Positions 51,067 to 59,914 of a stretch of 64,000 nt of DNA are shown one piece after another. The notes below the pieces were generated by a model. It had not been told where the DNA came from, searched no databases, and was given only the letters and a program-made list of their open reading frames with translations. Within the stretch, counting starts at the first letter, position 1; every line of letters begins with the position of its first letter. The position numbers were made by a program, and so were the translations under genes. Origin of the DNA: Rhodospirillaceae bacterium (lineage in GTDB: Bacteria; Pseudomonadota; Alphaproteobacteria; Kiloniellales; DSM-21159); the NCBI GenBank assembly GCA_006969625.1, contig CP030885.1, forward strand, positions 186,001 to 250,000, in the 5' to 3' direction.

Positions 51067-52897
51067 CGCGACCGCGCCCTCCGAAGGCATTGCCATCCGG
51101 CGGCCCGACCTTTCGCCGGCGCGGGTGCGCCGCCGCTATGCCGCCGAGGCCCGCTTCAAGCTGTACGGCAAGCTGGCGATCGCCGCCGCCGTCGTGATGC
51201 TGGGCATCCTGCTGGTCTCGATCGCCGGCAAGGGCTACAGCGCCTTCGTGCAGACCATGATCGGGATCGAGGTGACGCTCGATCCCGACGAGATCCAACT
51301 CGAGCGCAACAGCGACGGCGAGGTGGTCGACGTCGACGGCAACTTTCGCGGCCTGATGAACGACGCCCTTTATGGGCTGTTTCCCTACGTCGAGGGCCGT
51401 ACGGAGCGCCGCGCGCTGCGTGGCCTGTTGACCAACGACGCGGCCTTCGAGCTGCAGGCGCGGGTCGAGGATAACCCGGAACTGGTCGGCCAGACGGTCC
51501 GCGTCTGGATCACCAGTTCGGACGACATCGACGTCTACAACAAGGGGCAGGTCAGCGACATCGAGACCTTCGAGGTGTCCGGCGTCGCCACGCCGACCGG
51601 CACCAGCGGCGAGATCGAGATCCTGACCGGCGCCAACGATTTCGCGGGCATCGTCACCGAGGTGAAGGGGCGGCTGGGCGAGATCGCCGCCGAGCGGGCC
51701 GATGCCGGCGCGGCGGCCGCGCAGGCGGCGGCCCGCGTCGAGGATGACCTGGCCGAAGCGCGCGCTGAGCTGGCCGAAGTGGCCGGCGACGGCGCGGCGG
51801 TTGCGCGCCTGCAGGAACGCATAGAGGGCCTGGCGGCGCAGGCCGAATCGCTGCGCCTGGACGCCGAAGAGGCGGCCGGCGAGGCCGAGGCGCTGCGCGC
51901 GCGCGCCGAGGGCGCCGGCGGCGTCGAGGCGCTGAGCGACCGGCTGCCGAGCTATCTGGTCGAGATCAACGGGGGCCTGGTCAAGCTGACCGAGGTCGGC
52001 TCCGAGCGCGCCCGTGGCGAGGTGCTGATCCCGCTCGCCTCCACCGAAAGCGCGCAGCCCGACGCGTGGGTGCTGAAGTCCTATGTCGTGCCCGAGTCCG
52101 ATCGCCGGGTGAAGGACAACGAGATCGCCTGGGTCGAGGAGCTGCGCAAGCGCGGCCTCGTCGAGATGGTCTTCAACGCCCCCTTCTTCACCGAGGCGGA
52201 CAGCCGCGAGCCCGAGCAGGCGGGAATCTGGGGCGCCGTCGTCGGCTCCTTCCTGACCCTGACGATCACCCTGCTGCTGGCCTTTCCGGTCGGCGTGCTG
52301 GCGGCGGTCTACCTGGAAGAGTTCGCGCCGAAGAACAAGCTGACCGACCTGATCGAGGTGAACATCAACAATCTGGCGGCCGTCCCCTCGATCGTCTTCG
52401 GCCTGCTCGGCCTGGCGATGTTCCTCAACTTCTTCGGCCTGCCGCGCTCGGCGCCGCTGGTCGGCGGCATGGTGCTGGCGCTGATGACCCTGCCGACCAT
52501 CATCATCGCCTCGCGCGCGGCGCTGAAAGCGGTGCCGCCCTCGATCCGCGAGGCGGCGCTGGGCGTCGGCGCCTCGAAGCTGCAGACCGTGACGCACCAC
52601 GTCCTGCCGCTGGCCATGCCCGGCATCCTGACCGGCACCATCATCGGCATGGCGCAGGCCCTCGGCGAGACCGCGCCGCTGCTGATGATCGGGATGGTCG
52701 CCTTCATCGCCGACGTGCCGGGCGGCTTCACCGACCCGGCGACCGTTCTGCCGGTGCAGATCTACATCTGGGCGGACTCGCCGGAGCGCGCCTTCGTCGC
52801 CAAGACCTCGGCGGCGATCATGGTGCTGCTGGCCTTCCTGATCTTCATGAACGCCATGGCCGTGGTGCTGCGCAAGCGCTTCGAGCGACGCTGGTAA
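51059..52897 (+). CDS. pstA: Phosphate ABC transporter permease with large periplasmic insert
   Basis: The second permease subunit of the phosphate channel. At 612 residues it is about twice the length of E. coli PstA. After the first helix ('[20 protein letters not shown]') comes an insert of about 330 residues. Part of it is a coiled coil rich in Ala/Glu/Arg (about 205-290, '[20 protein letters not shown]'). The usual permease core follows from '[20 protein letters not shown]', with '[20 protein letters not shown]' as the EAA loop. The insert is a recurrent feature of alphaproteobacterial PstA; its purpose is unknown. The start overlaps pstC. Confidence 0.93.
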   Translation: MTDATAPSEGIAIRRPDLSPARVRRRYAAEARFKLYGKLAIAAAVVMLGILLVSIAGKGYSAFVQTMIGIEVTLDPDEIQLERNSDGEVVDVDGNFRGLMNDALYGLFPYVEGRTERRALRGLLTNDAAFELQARVEDNPELVGQTVRVWITSSDDIDVYNKGQVSDIETFEVSGVATPTGTSGEIEILTGANDFAGIVTEVKGRLGEIAAERADAGAAAAQAAARVEDDLAEARAELAEVAGDGAAVARLQERIEGLAAQAESLRLDAEEAAGEAEALRARAEGAGGVEALSDRLPSYLVEINGGLVKLTEVGSERARGEVLIPLASTESAQPDAWVLKSYVVPESDRRVKDNEIAWVEELRKRGLVEMVFNAPFFTEADSREPEQAGIWGAVVGSFLTLTITLLLAFPVGVLAAVYLEEFAPKNKLTDLIEVNINNLAAVPSIVFGLLGLAMFLNFFGLPRSAPLVGGMVLALMTLPTIIIASRAALKAVPPSIREAALGVGASKLQTVTHHVLPLAMPGILTGTIIGMAQALGETAPLLMIGMVAFIADVPGGFTDPATVLPVQIYIWADSPERAFVAKTSAAIMVLLAFLIFMNAMAVVLRKRFERRW

Positions 52898-52914
52898 GGG
52901 GGCACGAGAGCGAT

Positions 52915-53772
52915 ATGAGCATGCAGGAAGTGGAGCCTTCGATGTCCGACACTCAGACCGGGACGCAGCCTGCCGGCGGTCCGGCGCACGGCGCCCAACC
53001 GCTTGCCAACGAGCTGCCGGTCAAGGTCCGCTCGCGCGACGTCAACGTCTACTACGGCGACGCGCATGCGATTAAGCACGTCGACCTCGACATCCATCAG
53101 CACGAGGTGACAGCGCTGATCGGCCCTTCGGGCTGCGGCAAGTCCACCTACCTGCGCTGCATCAACCGGATGAACGACGTGATCGACGGCTGCCGGGTCG
53201 AAGGCACCATCGAGATGGACGGCGAGGACATCTACGACCCCAAGCTGGACGTGGTGCAGCTCCGCGCGCGCGTCGGCATGGTGTTCCAGAAGCCGAACCC
53301 CTTCCCCAAGTCGGTCTTCGACAACATCGCCTACGGGCCGCGCATCCACGGCATCGGCAACACCAAGTCGGAGATGGACGAGATCGTCGAGACCAGCCTG
53401 CGCCGCGCCGGCCTGTGGGAAGAGGTGAAGGACCGCCTGAGCGAGCCCGGCACCGGCCTGTCCGGCGGCCAGCAGCAGCGCCTGTGCATCGCGCGGGCGA
53501 TCGCGGTCAATCCGGAAGTCATCCTGATGGACGAGCCCTGCTCGGCGCTCGACCCGATCGCCACGGCGAAGATCGAGGAGCTGATCGACGAGTTGCGGCA
53601 GAACTTCACCATCGTCATCGTCACCCACTCGATGCAGCAGGCCGCGCGCGTCAGTCAGCGCACCGCCTTCTTCCACCTGGGCATCCTGGTGGAGACCGGC
53701 GAGACCGAGGCGATCTTCACCAATCCGCAGGATCAGCGCACCCAGGACTACATCACGGGCCGCTTCGGCTGA
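52915..53772 (+). CDS. pstB: Phosphate ABC transporter ATP-binding protein
   Basis: Powers phosphate uptake. The 285 residues have Walker A '[15 protein letters not shown]', Q-loop '[19 protein letters not shown]', signature '[15 protein letters not shown]' and Walker B '[16 protein letters not shown]', with the switch His in '[15 protein letters not shown]'. I chose ATG at 52915, with GAGAG six bases upstream; a second ATG at 52942 would remove nine residues. The N-terminal 35 residues are a non-conserved Gly/Pro/Gln-rich extension. The gene follows pstA by 17 bases. Confidence 0.97.
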   Translation: MSMQEVEPSMSDTQTGTQPAGGPAHGAQPLANELPVKVRSRDVNVYYGDAHAIKHVDLDIHQHEVTALIGPSGCGKSTYLRCINRMNDVIDGCRVEGTIEMDGEDIYDPKLDVVQLRARVGMVFQKPNPFPKSVFDNIAYGPRIHGIGNTKSEMDEIVETSLRRAGLWEEVKDRLSEPGTGLSGGQQQRLCIARAIAVNPEVILMDEPCSALDPIATAKIEELIDELRQNFTIVIVTHSMQQAARVSQRTAFFHLGILVETGETEAIFTNPQDQRTQDYITGRFG

Positions 53773-53905
53773 GGCGTCGCGGCGGCGGACGGCGCCGGCG
53801 CGTGGCTCGGTCCGGGCAGTCGGGACGACACGTGCGGGAGATTCGACGGTAATCGATTACGATGCGGCGTCTGTCGAGTCTTGCAGTCCTGAGGAGGGCC
53901 TCGAG

Positions 53906-54634
53906 GTGCCAGAAACGAAATCCGAACACACGGTACGCTCCTTCGACAAGGAATTGACCCACCTGAGCCAGACCCTGCTGCGCATGGGCGGCCTGGCCGA
54001 GATGCAGCTCGCCCAGGCGATCGACGCGATGAGCCGGCGCAACACCGACCTGGCGGCGCAGGTCGTCCAGAACGACGTCCAGATCGACGCGCTGGAGCAG
54101 GAGATCAGCGAGCTGGCGGTCCAGCTCCTCGCCCTGCGCCAGCCGGTCGCCTCCGACCTGCGCGAGGTGATCGCGGCGCTGAAGATCTCCAGCGACCTGG
54201 AGCGCATCGGCGACTACGCCGCCAATGTCGCCAAGCGCTCCATGGCGCTCAACCAGGTACCGCCGACCGAGCCTTCGCACACCGTGCCGCGCATGGCGCA
54301 GCTCGTGCTCGCCAACATCAAGCGGGTGCTCGACGCCTACGTCGAGCGCGACCCGCATAAGGCGGTCGACGTCTGGGAGAGCGACGCCGAGGTGGACGAG
54401 ATGTACACCTCGCTGTTTCGCGAGACCCTTACCTACATGATGGAGGATCCGCGCAACATCACGCCCTGCACCCACCTGCTGTTCATCGCCAAGAACGTGG
54501 AGCGCATGGGCGACCACGCCACCAACGTCGCTGAGGTGGTTCATTTCCTGGTCACCGGCAGCCAGATCCAGGGCGGCCGGCCCAAGGGCGACACCACCAG
54601 CTATGCGGTCGTCTCGCCGCCGGAGGAAGCTTAG
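53906..54634 (+). CDS. phoU: Phosphate transport system accessory protein PhoU
   Basis: A negative regulator linking the Pst transporter to PhoR. The 242 residues form two PhoU repeats with conserved metal-binding patterns: 'EVIAALKISSDLERIGDYAA' (first) and 'CTHLLFIAKNVERMGDHATN' (second), both of the E/DxxxD type. The start is GTG at 53906 with GAGGAGGG about eight bases upstream. The gene is placed between pstB and phoB, the normal order. Confidence 0.97.
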   Translation: MPETKSEHTVRSFDKELTHLSQTLLRMGGLAEMQLAQAIDAMSRRNTDLAAQVVQNDVQIDALEQEISELAVQLLALRQPVASDLREVIAALKISSDLERIGDYAANVAKRSMALNQVPPTEPSHTVPRMAQLVLANIKRVLDAYVERDPHKAVDVWESDAEVDEMYTSLFRETLTYMMEDPRNITPCTHLLFIAKNVERMGDHATNVAEVVHFLVTGSQIQGGRPKGDTTSYAVVSPPEEA

Positions 54635-54674
54635 CTGCCGGCGGCGGCAGTCAGTCGGGGGACATGAGCACACG

Positions 54675-55370
<696 letters not shown>

Positions 55371-55454
55371 GCGTCGCTCCCTCCAGCGGGCTTGTCTTCG
55401 CGCCGGGCGGACCGCATCCTGCGACCCGCATGATGCGCCGCTGCGCGGCGCGCG

Positions 55455-55483
55455 CTTCGTCCTTCGACAGGCTCAGGATGAAG
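55455..55483. repeat. REP-like palindrome, copy 4 (diverged)
   Basis: CTTCGTCCTTCGACAGGCTC then AGGATGAAG. One base differs in the core (GACAGG for GACAAG). It lies in the phoB to HIT gap, oriented like copies 1 and 3. Confidence 0.8.
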
Positions 55484-55506
55484 CGCTGGAAGCTGCACTC
55501 TAAATG

Positions 55507-55538
55507 CCTTCACCTTGAGCCGTGTCGAAGGGCGAAGG
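55507..55538. repeat. REP-like palindrome, copy 5 (diverged)
   Basis: CCTTCACCTTGAGCCGTGTC then GAAGGGCGAAGG, opposite in orientation to copy 4 and 23 bases away. The pair mirrors the copy 1/copy 2 pair. Confidence 0.75.
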
Positions 55539-55590
55539 CAGCCGGCAAGGCCGGCTTTCCGGGATGCCGCAACGGCTAGAGGGGAGCGCC

Positions 55591-55956
55591 GTGAGCTACG
55601 ACTACGACAACGTCTTCGCCAAGATCCTGCGGGGCGAGATCCCCTGCAAGAAGGTCGACGAGAACGACCACGCGCTGGCCTTCCACGACATCGAGCCGCA
55701 GACGCCAACCCACGTTCTGGTCATCCCCAAAGGCGCCTACGTCTCCTCCGACGACTTTTCCGCCAAGGCCTCCGACGCGGAGATCGCCGGCTTCTTTCGC
55801 CTGCTCGGCAAGGTGGCGCGCGACCTGGGCTGCGTCGAGCCGGGTTACCGCATTCTCGCCAACCACGGCCGCGACGCGCACCAGGAAGTCCCCCACTTCC
55901 ACATGCACATCTTCGCCGGCAAGGACCTCGGCCGGATGATCAAGCCGGCGGAGTAG
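55591..55956 (+). CDS. HIT-family (HINT/PKCI-type) protein
   Basis: A 121-residue histidine-triad nucleotide-binding protein, probably a phosphoramidase or dinucleotide hydrolase. The motif 'EVPHFHMHIFAGKDLGRM' contains the HxHxH triad. N-terminal blocks are 'FAKILRGEIPCKKVDENDHA' and 'LAFHDIEPQTPTHVLVIPKG'. The start is GTG at 55591 with GGGGAG five bases upstream. An accessory ATPase gene begins 27 bases after its stop and may read from the same transcript. Confidence 0.93.
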   Translation: MSYDYDNVFAKILRGEIPCKKVDENDHALAFHDIEPQTPTHVLVIPKGAYVSSDDFSAKASDAEIAGFFRLLGKVARDLGCVEPGYRILANHGRDAHQEVPHFHMHIFAGKDLGRMIKPAE

Positions 55957-55983
55957 GTGTGGGTCCAAAGTGAGCACCGTCGC

Positions 55984-57360
55984 ATGATCCGGAGCCTACA
56001 GCTTCGCAACTTCAAGGCATGGTCCGAGCTCAACGCCGAGTTCGGGCGGATCACGGGGTTGTTCGGGACGAACAGTTCCGGCAAGTCCAGCCTGATCCAA
56101 TTCCTGCTGATGCTCAAGCAAACCAAGACCAACCCCGACCGCGGATTGGTATTGGACTTCGGACAGTTCGGACAGCTCGTCGACCTCGGCAGCTTCCGGG
56201 ATGTGATCCACCGCCACGACGAGACGCTTGATCTCGAATGGGAGATCCACTGGACGGCGCCAGAGCCCGTTCGTCTCCATGATGCGATGCGCAGCAGTCG
56301 AGATACGCTCGTCGCCTCGAACGCTCTGTCGATCGAGACCGCCGTCGGCCGCGCCGAAGAGAGCGAGTTCCTGGCGACACGCTGCCTGCGCTACACGCTG
56401 GGCGGCCTAGCTTTCGGTCTCGAGCTTCGCGACGACGCACGTAAGGGCTTCAAGCTGACGCCAGAACGCGGCAGTGGCGGCCCATTCGAATTCATCCGGA
56501 ATCCCGGCCGGGGCTGGGAACTGCCCGGCCCGGTCAAGACGCACCTCTTTCCCGACCAGGCCAAGACCTACTATCAGAATGCCGATCTATTGAGCGATCT
56601 GGAGGTGGCGTACGAGACGCTGATCGACCGCCTCTTCTATCTCGGCCCATTGAGAGATTATCCGCGGCGGCAGTACACCTGGACGGGCAGCAGTCCGACC
56701 GACGTCGGTTCGCGCGGGGAGCTCACGATCAACGCGATCATGGCGGCGACCGCCGCCGGTAAGACGGTGCAGATGCGCAAACGCGCCCGGTACAAGCCGT
56801 TTCAGGAGGCGATCGCCGAACGCCTGAAGGATATGGGGATGATCGGCGGCTTCTCGGTCGCCGAGATTGCGCAGGGATCCAACCTCTACCAAGCCAAAGT
56901 GTGGCGCGACAGCGCCAGCCCTGAAGTTCTGCTCACAGATGTTGGCTTCGGCGTTTCCCAGGTTCTGCCTGCGATCGCGCTGCTCAACTACGTGCCGCCC
57001 GGCGCGCTGGTGATCCTTGAGCAGCCGGAAATCCACCTCCACCCCGCCGTGCAGAGCGCTCTCGCCGACGCCATTATCGACATCGCCGAAGCCCGCGACC
57101 TCCAGGTCGTCGTCGAGAGCCACAGCGAGCACTTGCTGCGGCGGTTGCAGCGCCGGGTGGCCGAAGAGCGCATCCCCGCGGACTTCGTGAAGCTCTACTT
57201 CGTCTCCCAGCATCGTGGCGAGGCGCGGATCGCCGATATCGGCCTCAACACCTACGGCGAGATCGAGCACTGGCCCGAGGGCTTCTTCGGCGACGAGATG
57301 GCTGAGATCGCCGAGACCCGAAAGGCCGCTCTCAGACGCAAGGCCGCGGCTGCGCAATGA
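55984..57360 (+). CDS. ABC/SMC-type AAA ATPase of the DUF3696 group, first gene of an ATPase/PIN-like pair
   Basis: A 458-residue ATPase related to OLD/RecF/AriA-type proteins. The order is N-terminal 'MIRSLQLRNFKAWSELNAEF' then Walker A GTNSSGKSS (28-36), a long lid region of about 200 residues, the ABC-like signature 'TDVGFGVSQVLPAIALL' (about 318-335), Walker B 'LVILEQPEIHLHP' (about 342-354) and the H-loop 'VVVESHSEHLL' (about 375-385). The end, 'YGEIEHWPEGFFGDEMAEI', resembles a DUF3696 tail. No TOPRIM domain is present. The ATG has only a weak Shine-Dalgarno. It overlaps the downstream PIN-like gene by ATGA. Sequence composition is a little less GC-rich than the neighbours. Confidence 0.85.
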   Translation: MIRSLQLRNFKAWSELNAEFGRITGLFGTNSSGKSSLIQFLLMLKQTKTNPDRGLVLDFGQFGQLVDLGSFRDVIHRHDETLDLEWEIHWTAPEPVRLHDAMRSSRDTLVASNALSIETAVGRAEESEFLATRCLRYTLGGLAFGLELRDDARKGFKLTPERGSGGPFEFIRNPGRGWELPGPVKTHLFPDQAKTYYQNADLLSDLEVAYETLIDRLFYLGPLRDYPRRQYTWTGSSPTDVGSRGELTINAIMAATAAGKTVQMRKRARYKPFQEAIAERLKDMGMIGGFSVAEIAQGSNLYQAKVWRDSASPEVLLTDVGFGVSQVLPAIALLNYVPPGALVILEQPEIHLHPAVQSALADAIIDIAEARDLQVVVESHSEHLLRRLQRRVAEERIPADFVKLYFVSQHRGEARIADIGLNTYGEIEHWPEGFFGDEMAEIAETRKAALRRKAAAAQ

Positions 57361-57845
57361 CGGGCCGCAACGTCGTCGACACCAACGTCCTGATCGTGGC
57401 CAACGAGCGCGACAGCCTGGCCGATCCGCAATGTCAGCTCGCATGCATCGAGCTGCTGGAGCGCATCGGGGAGGCGGGTGTGGTCTTCCTTCTCGACGAC
57501 CGGGAGCTGATCATGACCGAGTATGCGCGCTACTGCAGCTACAGCGGCGCGCCGGGTGTCGGCGATATCTTCTTCAAGACACTCTACGATCGCCAGTACA
57601 CTGGCGGTGCCGTCGAGCGCATCGCAGTCTGGCCTGTCCCGGACCCCTCGCGCGGGTTCGACAATCTTCCGGAAAACCGCTTCGATCCCAGCGATCGCAA
57701 GTTCCTGTCAGTCGCCAAGGCTGGGCACGGACGTGTCGTGAACGCCACCGAATCCGATTGGTCGGAACATAAGGACTTCGTGGTCGCGCAAGGCGTCGAA
57801 GTGACGGAACTCTGTCCGCACCGGCTCAGGCGGTCGCGTAGGTAA
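57357..57845 (+). CDS. PIN-like nuclease-domain protein, effector candidate of the ATPase pair
   Basis: A 162-residue protein with a PIN-like arrangement of acidic residues: D8 in 'NVVDTNVLIVAN', E55 in 'DDRELIMTEYARY', D113 in 'FDPSDRKFLSVAK' and D134 in 'VVNATESDWSEHKDF'. This is the order expected of a metal-dependent RNase/PIN fold, with the last motif of the T/SxSD form. No antitoxin-like gene is adjacent; the partner is the ATPase. Its ATG overlaps the ATPase stop, so the two are made in a fixed ratio. Toxic RNase activity is inference. Confidence 0.72.
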   Translation: MTGRNVVDTNVLIVANERDSLADPQCQLACIELLERIGEAGVVFLLDDRELIMTEYARYCSYSGAPGVGDIFFKTLYDRQYTGGAVERIAVWPVPDPSRGFDNLPENRFDPSDRKFLSVAKAGHGRVVNATESDWSEHKDFVVAQGVEVTELCPHRLRRSRR

Positions 57846-57874
57846 AGCCTCGAGCCTTTCCCTCGCCGCCCTCG

Positions 57875-59695
57875 CTACTCCGCCGCCTCGGCCGGCGTGT
57901 CTTTCTTGGTCGTCGGCGCGCCGTAGGTTTTGCCGATCTTTCCGGCGTGGGTCTGCATCAGCGTGGTCCGCAGCTCGGCGTCCTCGTCGACCGGGGTCAG
58001 CGCCAGGTCGGTGTAGGACTTGATGCTCGGGTCGCGCTTCAGCCGCCGGCGGATCGTCCCGAAGCGCCAGAGGATGCCGAGCCACTTGGCGTGGCTGTCG
58101 ACCACCTCCCAGGCGCGGCGCGGGAAGAAGATCAGCGGGTTCTCTCGCGGCATGCCGGAGCGGCGCTGCGACCAGACCTTGCGGCGGAACCAGCCGCCCT
58201 CCAGCGGGTGCAGCTTCTCCACCGAGATGCAGCCGTAGAACCACAGCATCAGGAACATCATGTTGCCGACGTTCATGCGGCAGGCGGCGGCCCGCTTGAG
58301 GATCGTCTCGGCGTGCTCCGGCGAGTAGTACTGGTGCCAGGCCGCGTCGTAGACCGCCTTCAGCTCCGCGGCGCTCATCGTCGCGTGGCCGGTGGTGACG
58401 TGGTTCAGGTCGTACTTGTTCATGTCCGGGTCCATCCAGACACCCTTCGACCAGAGCGTCTTGTGGTCCTCGGAGCCGGGCAGCGGCGTCAGGATGAAGA
58501 ACTCCAAGAGGTCGATCGGCAGCTCGGCCTTGATGATCTCGATGTCGCGGCGGATCGACTCCGGCGTGTCGCCCGGAAAGCCCAGGATGTAGCCCGCGTA
58601 GGTCAGCACGCCCCAGGCCTTCCAGGCCTGCAGCATCTTGCGGTACTCCCAGATCTTGTTCTGGCGCTTCTTCGCCGCCGTCAGGTTGTCCGGGTTGACG
58701 TTTTCCAGGCCGATGAACACCCGCTTGACCCCGGCGCGCGCGCACTTCTCGACGAAGTTGGGCAGGCGGTGGCACAGGGTGTCGACCTGGATGACCAGCG
58801 AGAACTTCAGCTTCTCCACCTCGCGCAGGTGGATCAGGCGGTCGAGGATCTTCTCCCAGTCCTTGTTGCGGGCGAAGTTGTCGTCGGTGATGAAGAAGCG
58901 CCGCACGCCCTGGGCCAGGTTGGCGCGCACGATGCGCTCGCAGTCCTCGGGGCTGCGGTAGCGCGACTTGCGGCCCTGCACGTTGATGATGGTGCAGAAG
59001 CTGCACTGGAAGGGACAGCCGCGCCCGGCGTCGAAGCTGGCGTGCGCGCCGGCGGTCCTGCGCACCACCGGCTCCGGCAGGAAGGGGACGGTGGCGCCCT
59101 CCAGGCCCGGCAGGTCGTCCATGTAGTTGTAGACCGGCTTGAGGTTGCCGGCATGGGCGTCGCGCAGCACGCCGTCCAGTCGCTCCTCGGCCTCGCCGGC
59201 GAACAGGCCGATGCCCAGGTCCATCGCCTCCTTGATGTCGGCCGGCGGCTCCGGGAGCATGGCCATGCAGCCGGAGACGTGGAAGCCGCCGATGGCGACC
59301 GGGATGCCCTGGGCGCGCAGCGGCCGGGCGATGTCCATGGCGCGCGGGAACTGGTTCGACTGCACGCCGACCAGTCCGACCAGCCCGCCGTCGCGCTTGA
59401 CCCGTCGGGCGATCCGCTTCAGCGGCAGCACCGTGTTGGTCTCGTCGTAGGCCTCGATCTCGATCTGAACGTCCGGGCCGAGCACCTGCCGCTCGGCGCA
59501 CTCGGCCGCCAGGCCGTAGAGCTGGGCCAGCGTGTTGGACGGGATGGCCGCGCGCAGCCACTGGATCACGTAGCCGTCGTCGTCGTAGTGCGACGGCTTG
59601 ATCAGCACCAGGCGAAACCGCCCGCGCTCGCGGCCGTTCGCGGCACTGGCGACGGACGCAGCGGCCGGTGCCGCGGCGTTCGTGTCGACCCTCAT
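57875..59695 (-). CDS. B12-binding radical SAM protein
   Basis: A 606-residue cobalamin-dependent radical SAM enzyme; the reaction is unknown. An N-terminal B12-binding Rossmann domain (about 30-185, with 'GLVGLVGVQSNQFPRAMDIA' and 'GIPVAIGGFHVSGCMAMLPE') precedes the radical SAM cluster 'AGRGCPFQCSFCTIINVQGR' (CxxxCxxC). 'ITDDNFARN' and 'VFIGLENVNPDNLTAAKKRQ' follow, and a C-terminal region ends in a KKDTPAEAAE tail. I chose ATG at 59695 (MRVDTNAAAP); the frame is open to 60370 only as a shadow of mutS. It is divergent from mutS, with 219 bases between. Related enzymes modify lipids, tetrapyrroles or peptides. Confidence 0.85.
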   Translation of the reverse strand: MRVDTNAAAPAAASVASAANGRERGRFRLVLIKPSHYDDDGYVIQWLRAAIPSNTLAQLYGLAAECAERQVLGPDVQIEIEAYDETNTVLPLKRIARRVKRDGGLVGLVGVQSNQFPRAMDIARPLRAQGIPVAIGGFHVSGCMAMLPEPPADIKEAMDLGIGLFAGEAEERLDGVLRDAHAGNLKPVYNYMDDLPGLEGATVPFLPEPVVRRTAGAHASFDAGRGCPFQCSFCTIINVQGRKSRYRSPEDCERIVRANLAQGVRRFFITDDNFARNKDWEKILDRLIHLREVEKLKFSLVIQVDTLCHRLPNFVEKCARAGVKRVFIGLENVNPDNLTAAKKRQNKIWEYRKMLQAWKAWGVLTYAGYILGFPGDTPESIRRDIEIIKAELPIDLLEFFILTPLPGSEDHKTLWSKGVWMDPDMNKYDLNHVTTGHATMSAAELKAVYDAAWHQYYSPEHAETILKRAAACRMNVGNMMFLMLWFYGCISVEKLHPLEGGWFRRKVWSQRRSGMPRENPLIFFPRRAWEVVDSHAKWLGILWRFGTIRRRLKRDPSIKSYTDLALTPVDEDAELRTTLMQTHAGKIGKTYGAPTTKKDTPAEAAE

Positions 59696-59914
59696 CCCTG
59701 ACCCCCATTCGCTCGTGTCGCCCGGCGACTGGGCCAAGCGGGCCGGTCCGCCGAAAGTCCAAGCAAGATACTCAATTATCCGAAGGCTGTCCAAGGGTGC
59801 GGTGCGGAAGACCCCGGATGGCGGCGGCGGTGCGCATGCCGTTTCCGCGTCCGTCGCGCGGGTGCTAGAGTCGCCCGCCCGACTCGCCCGCCCTACGGAT
59901 CGACACCCGCCCGC

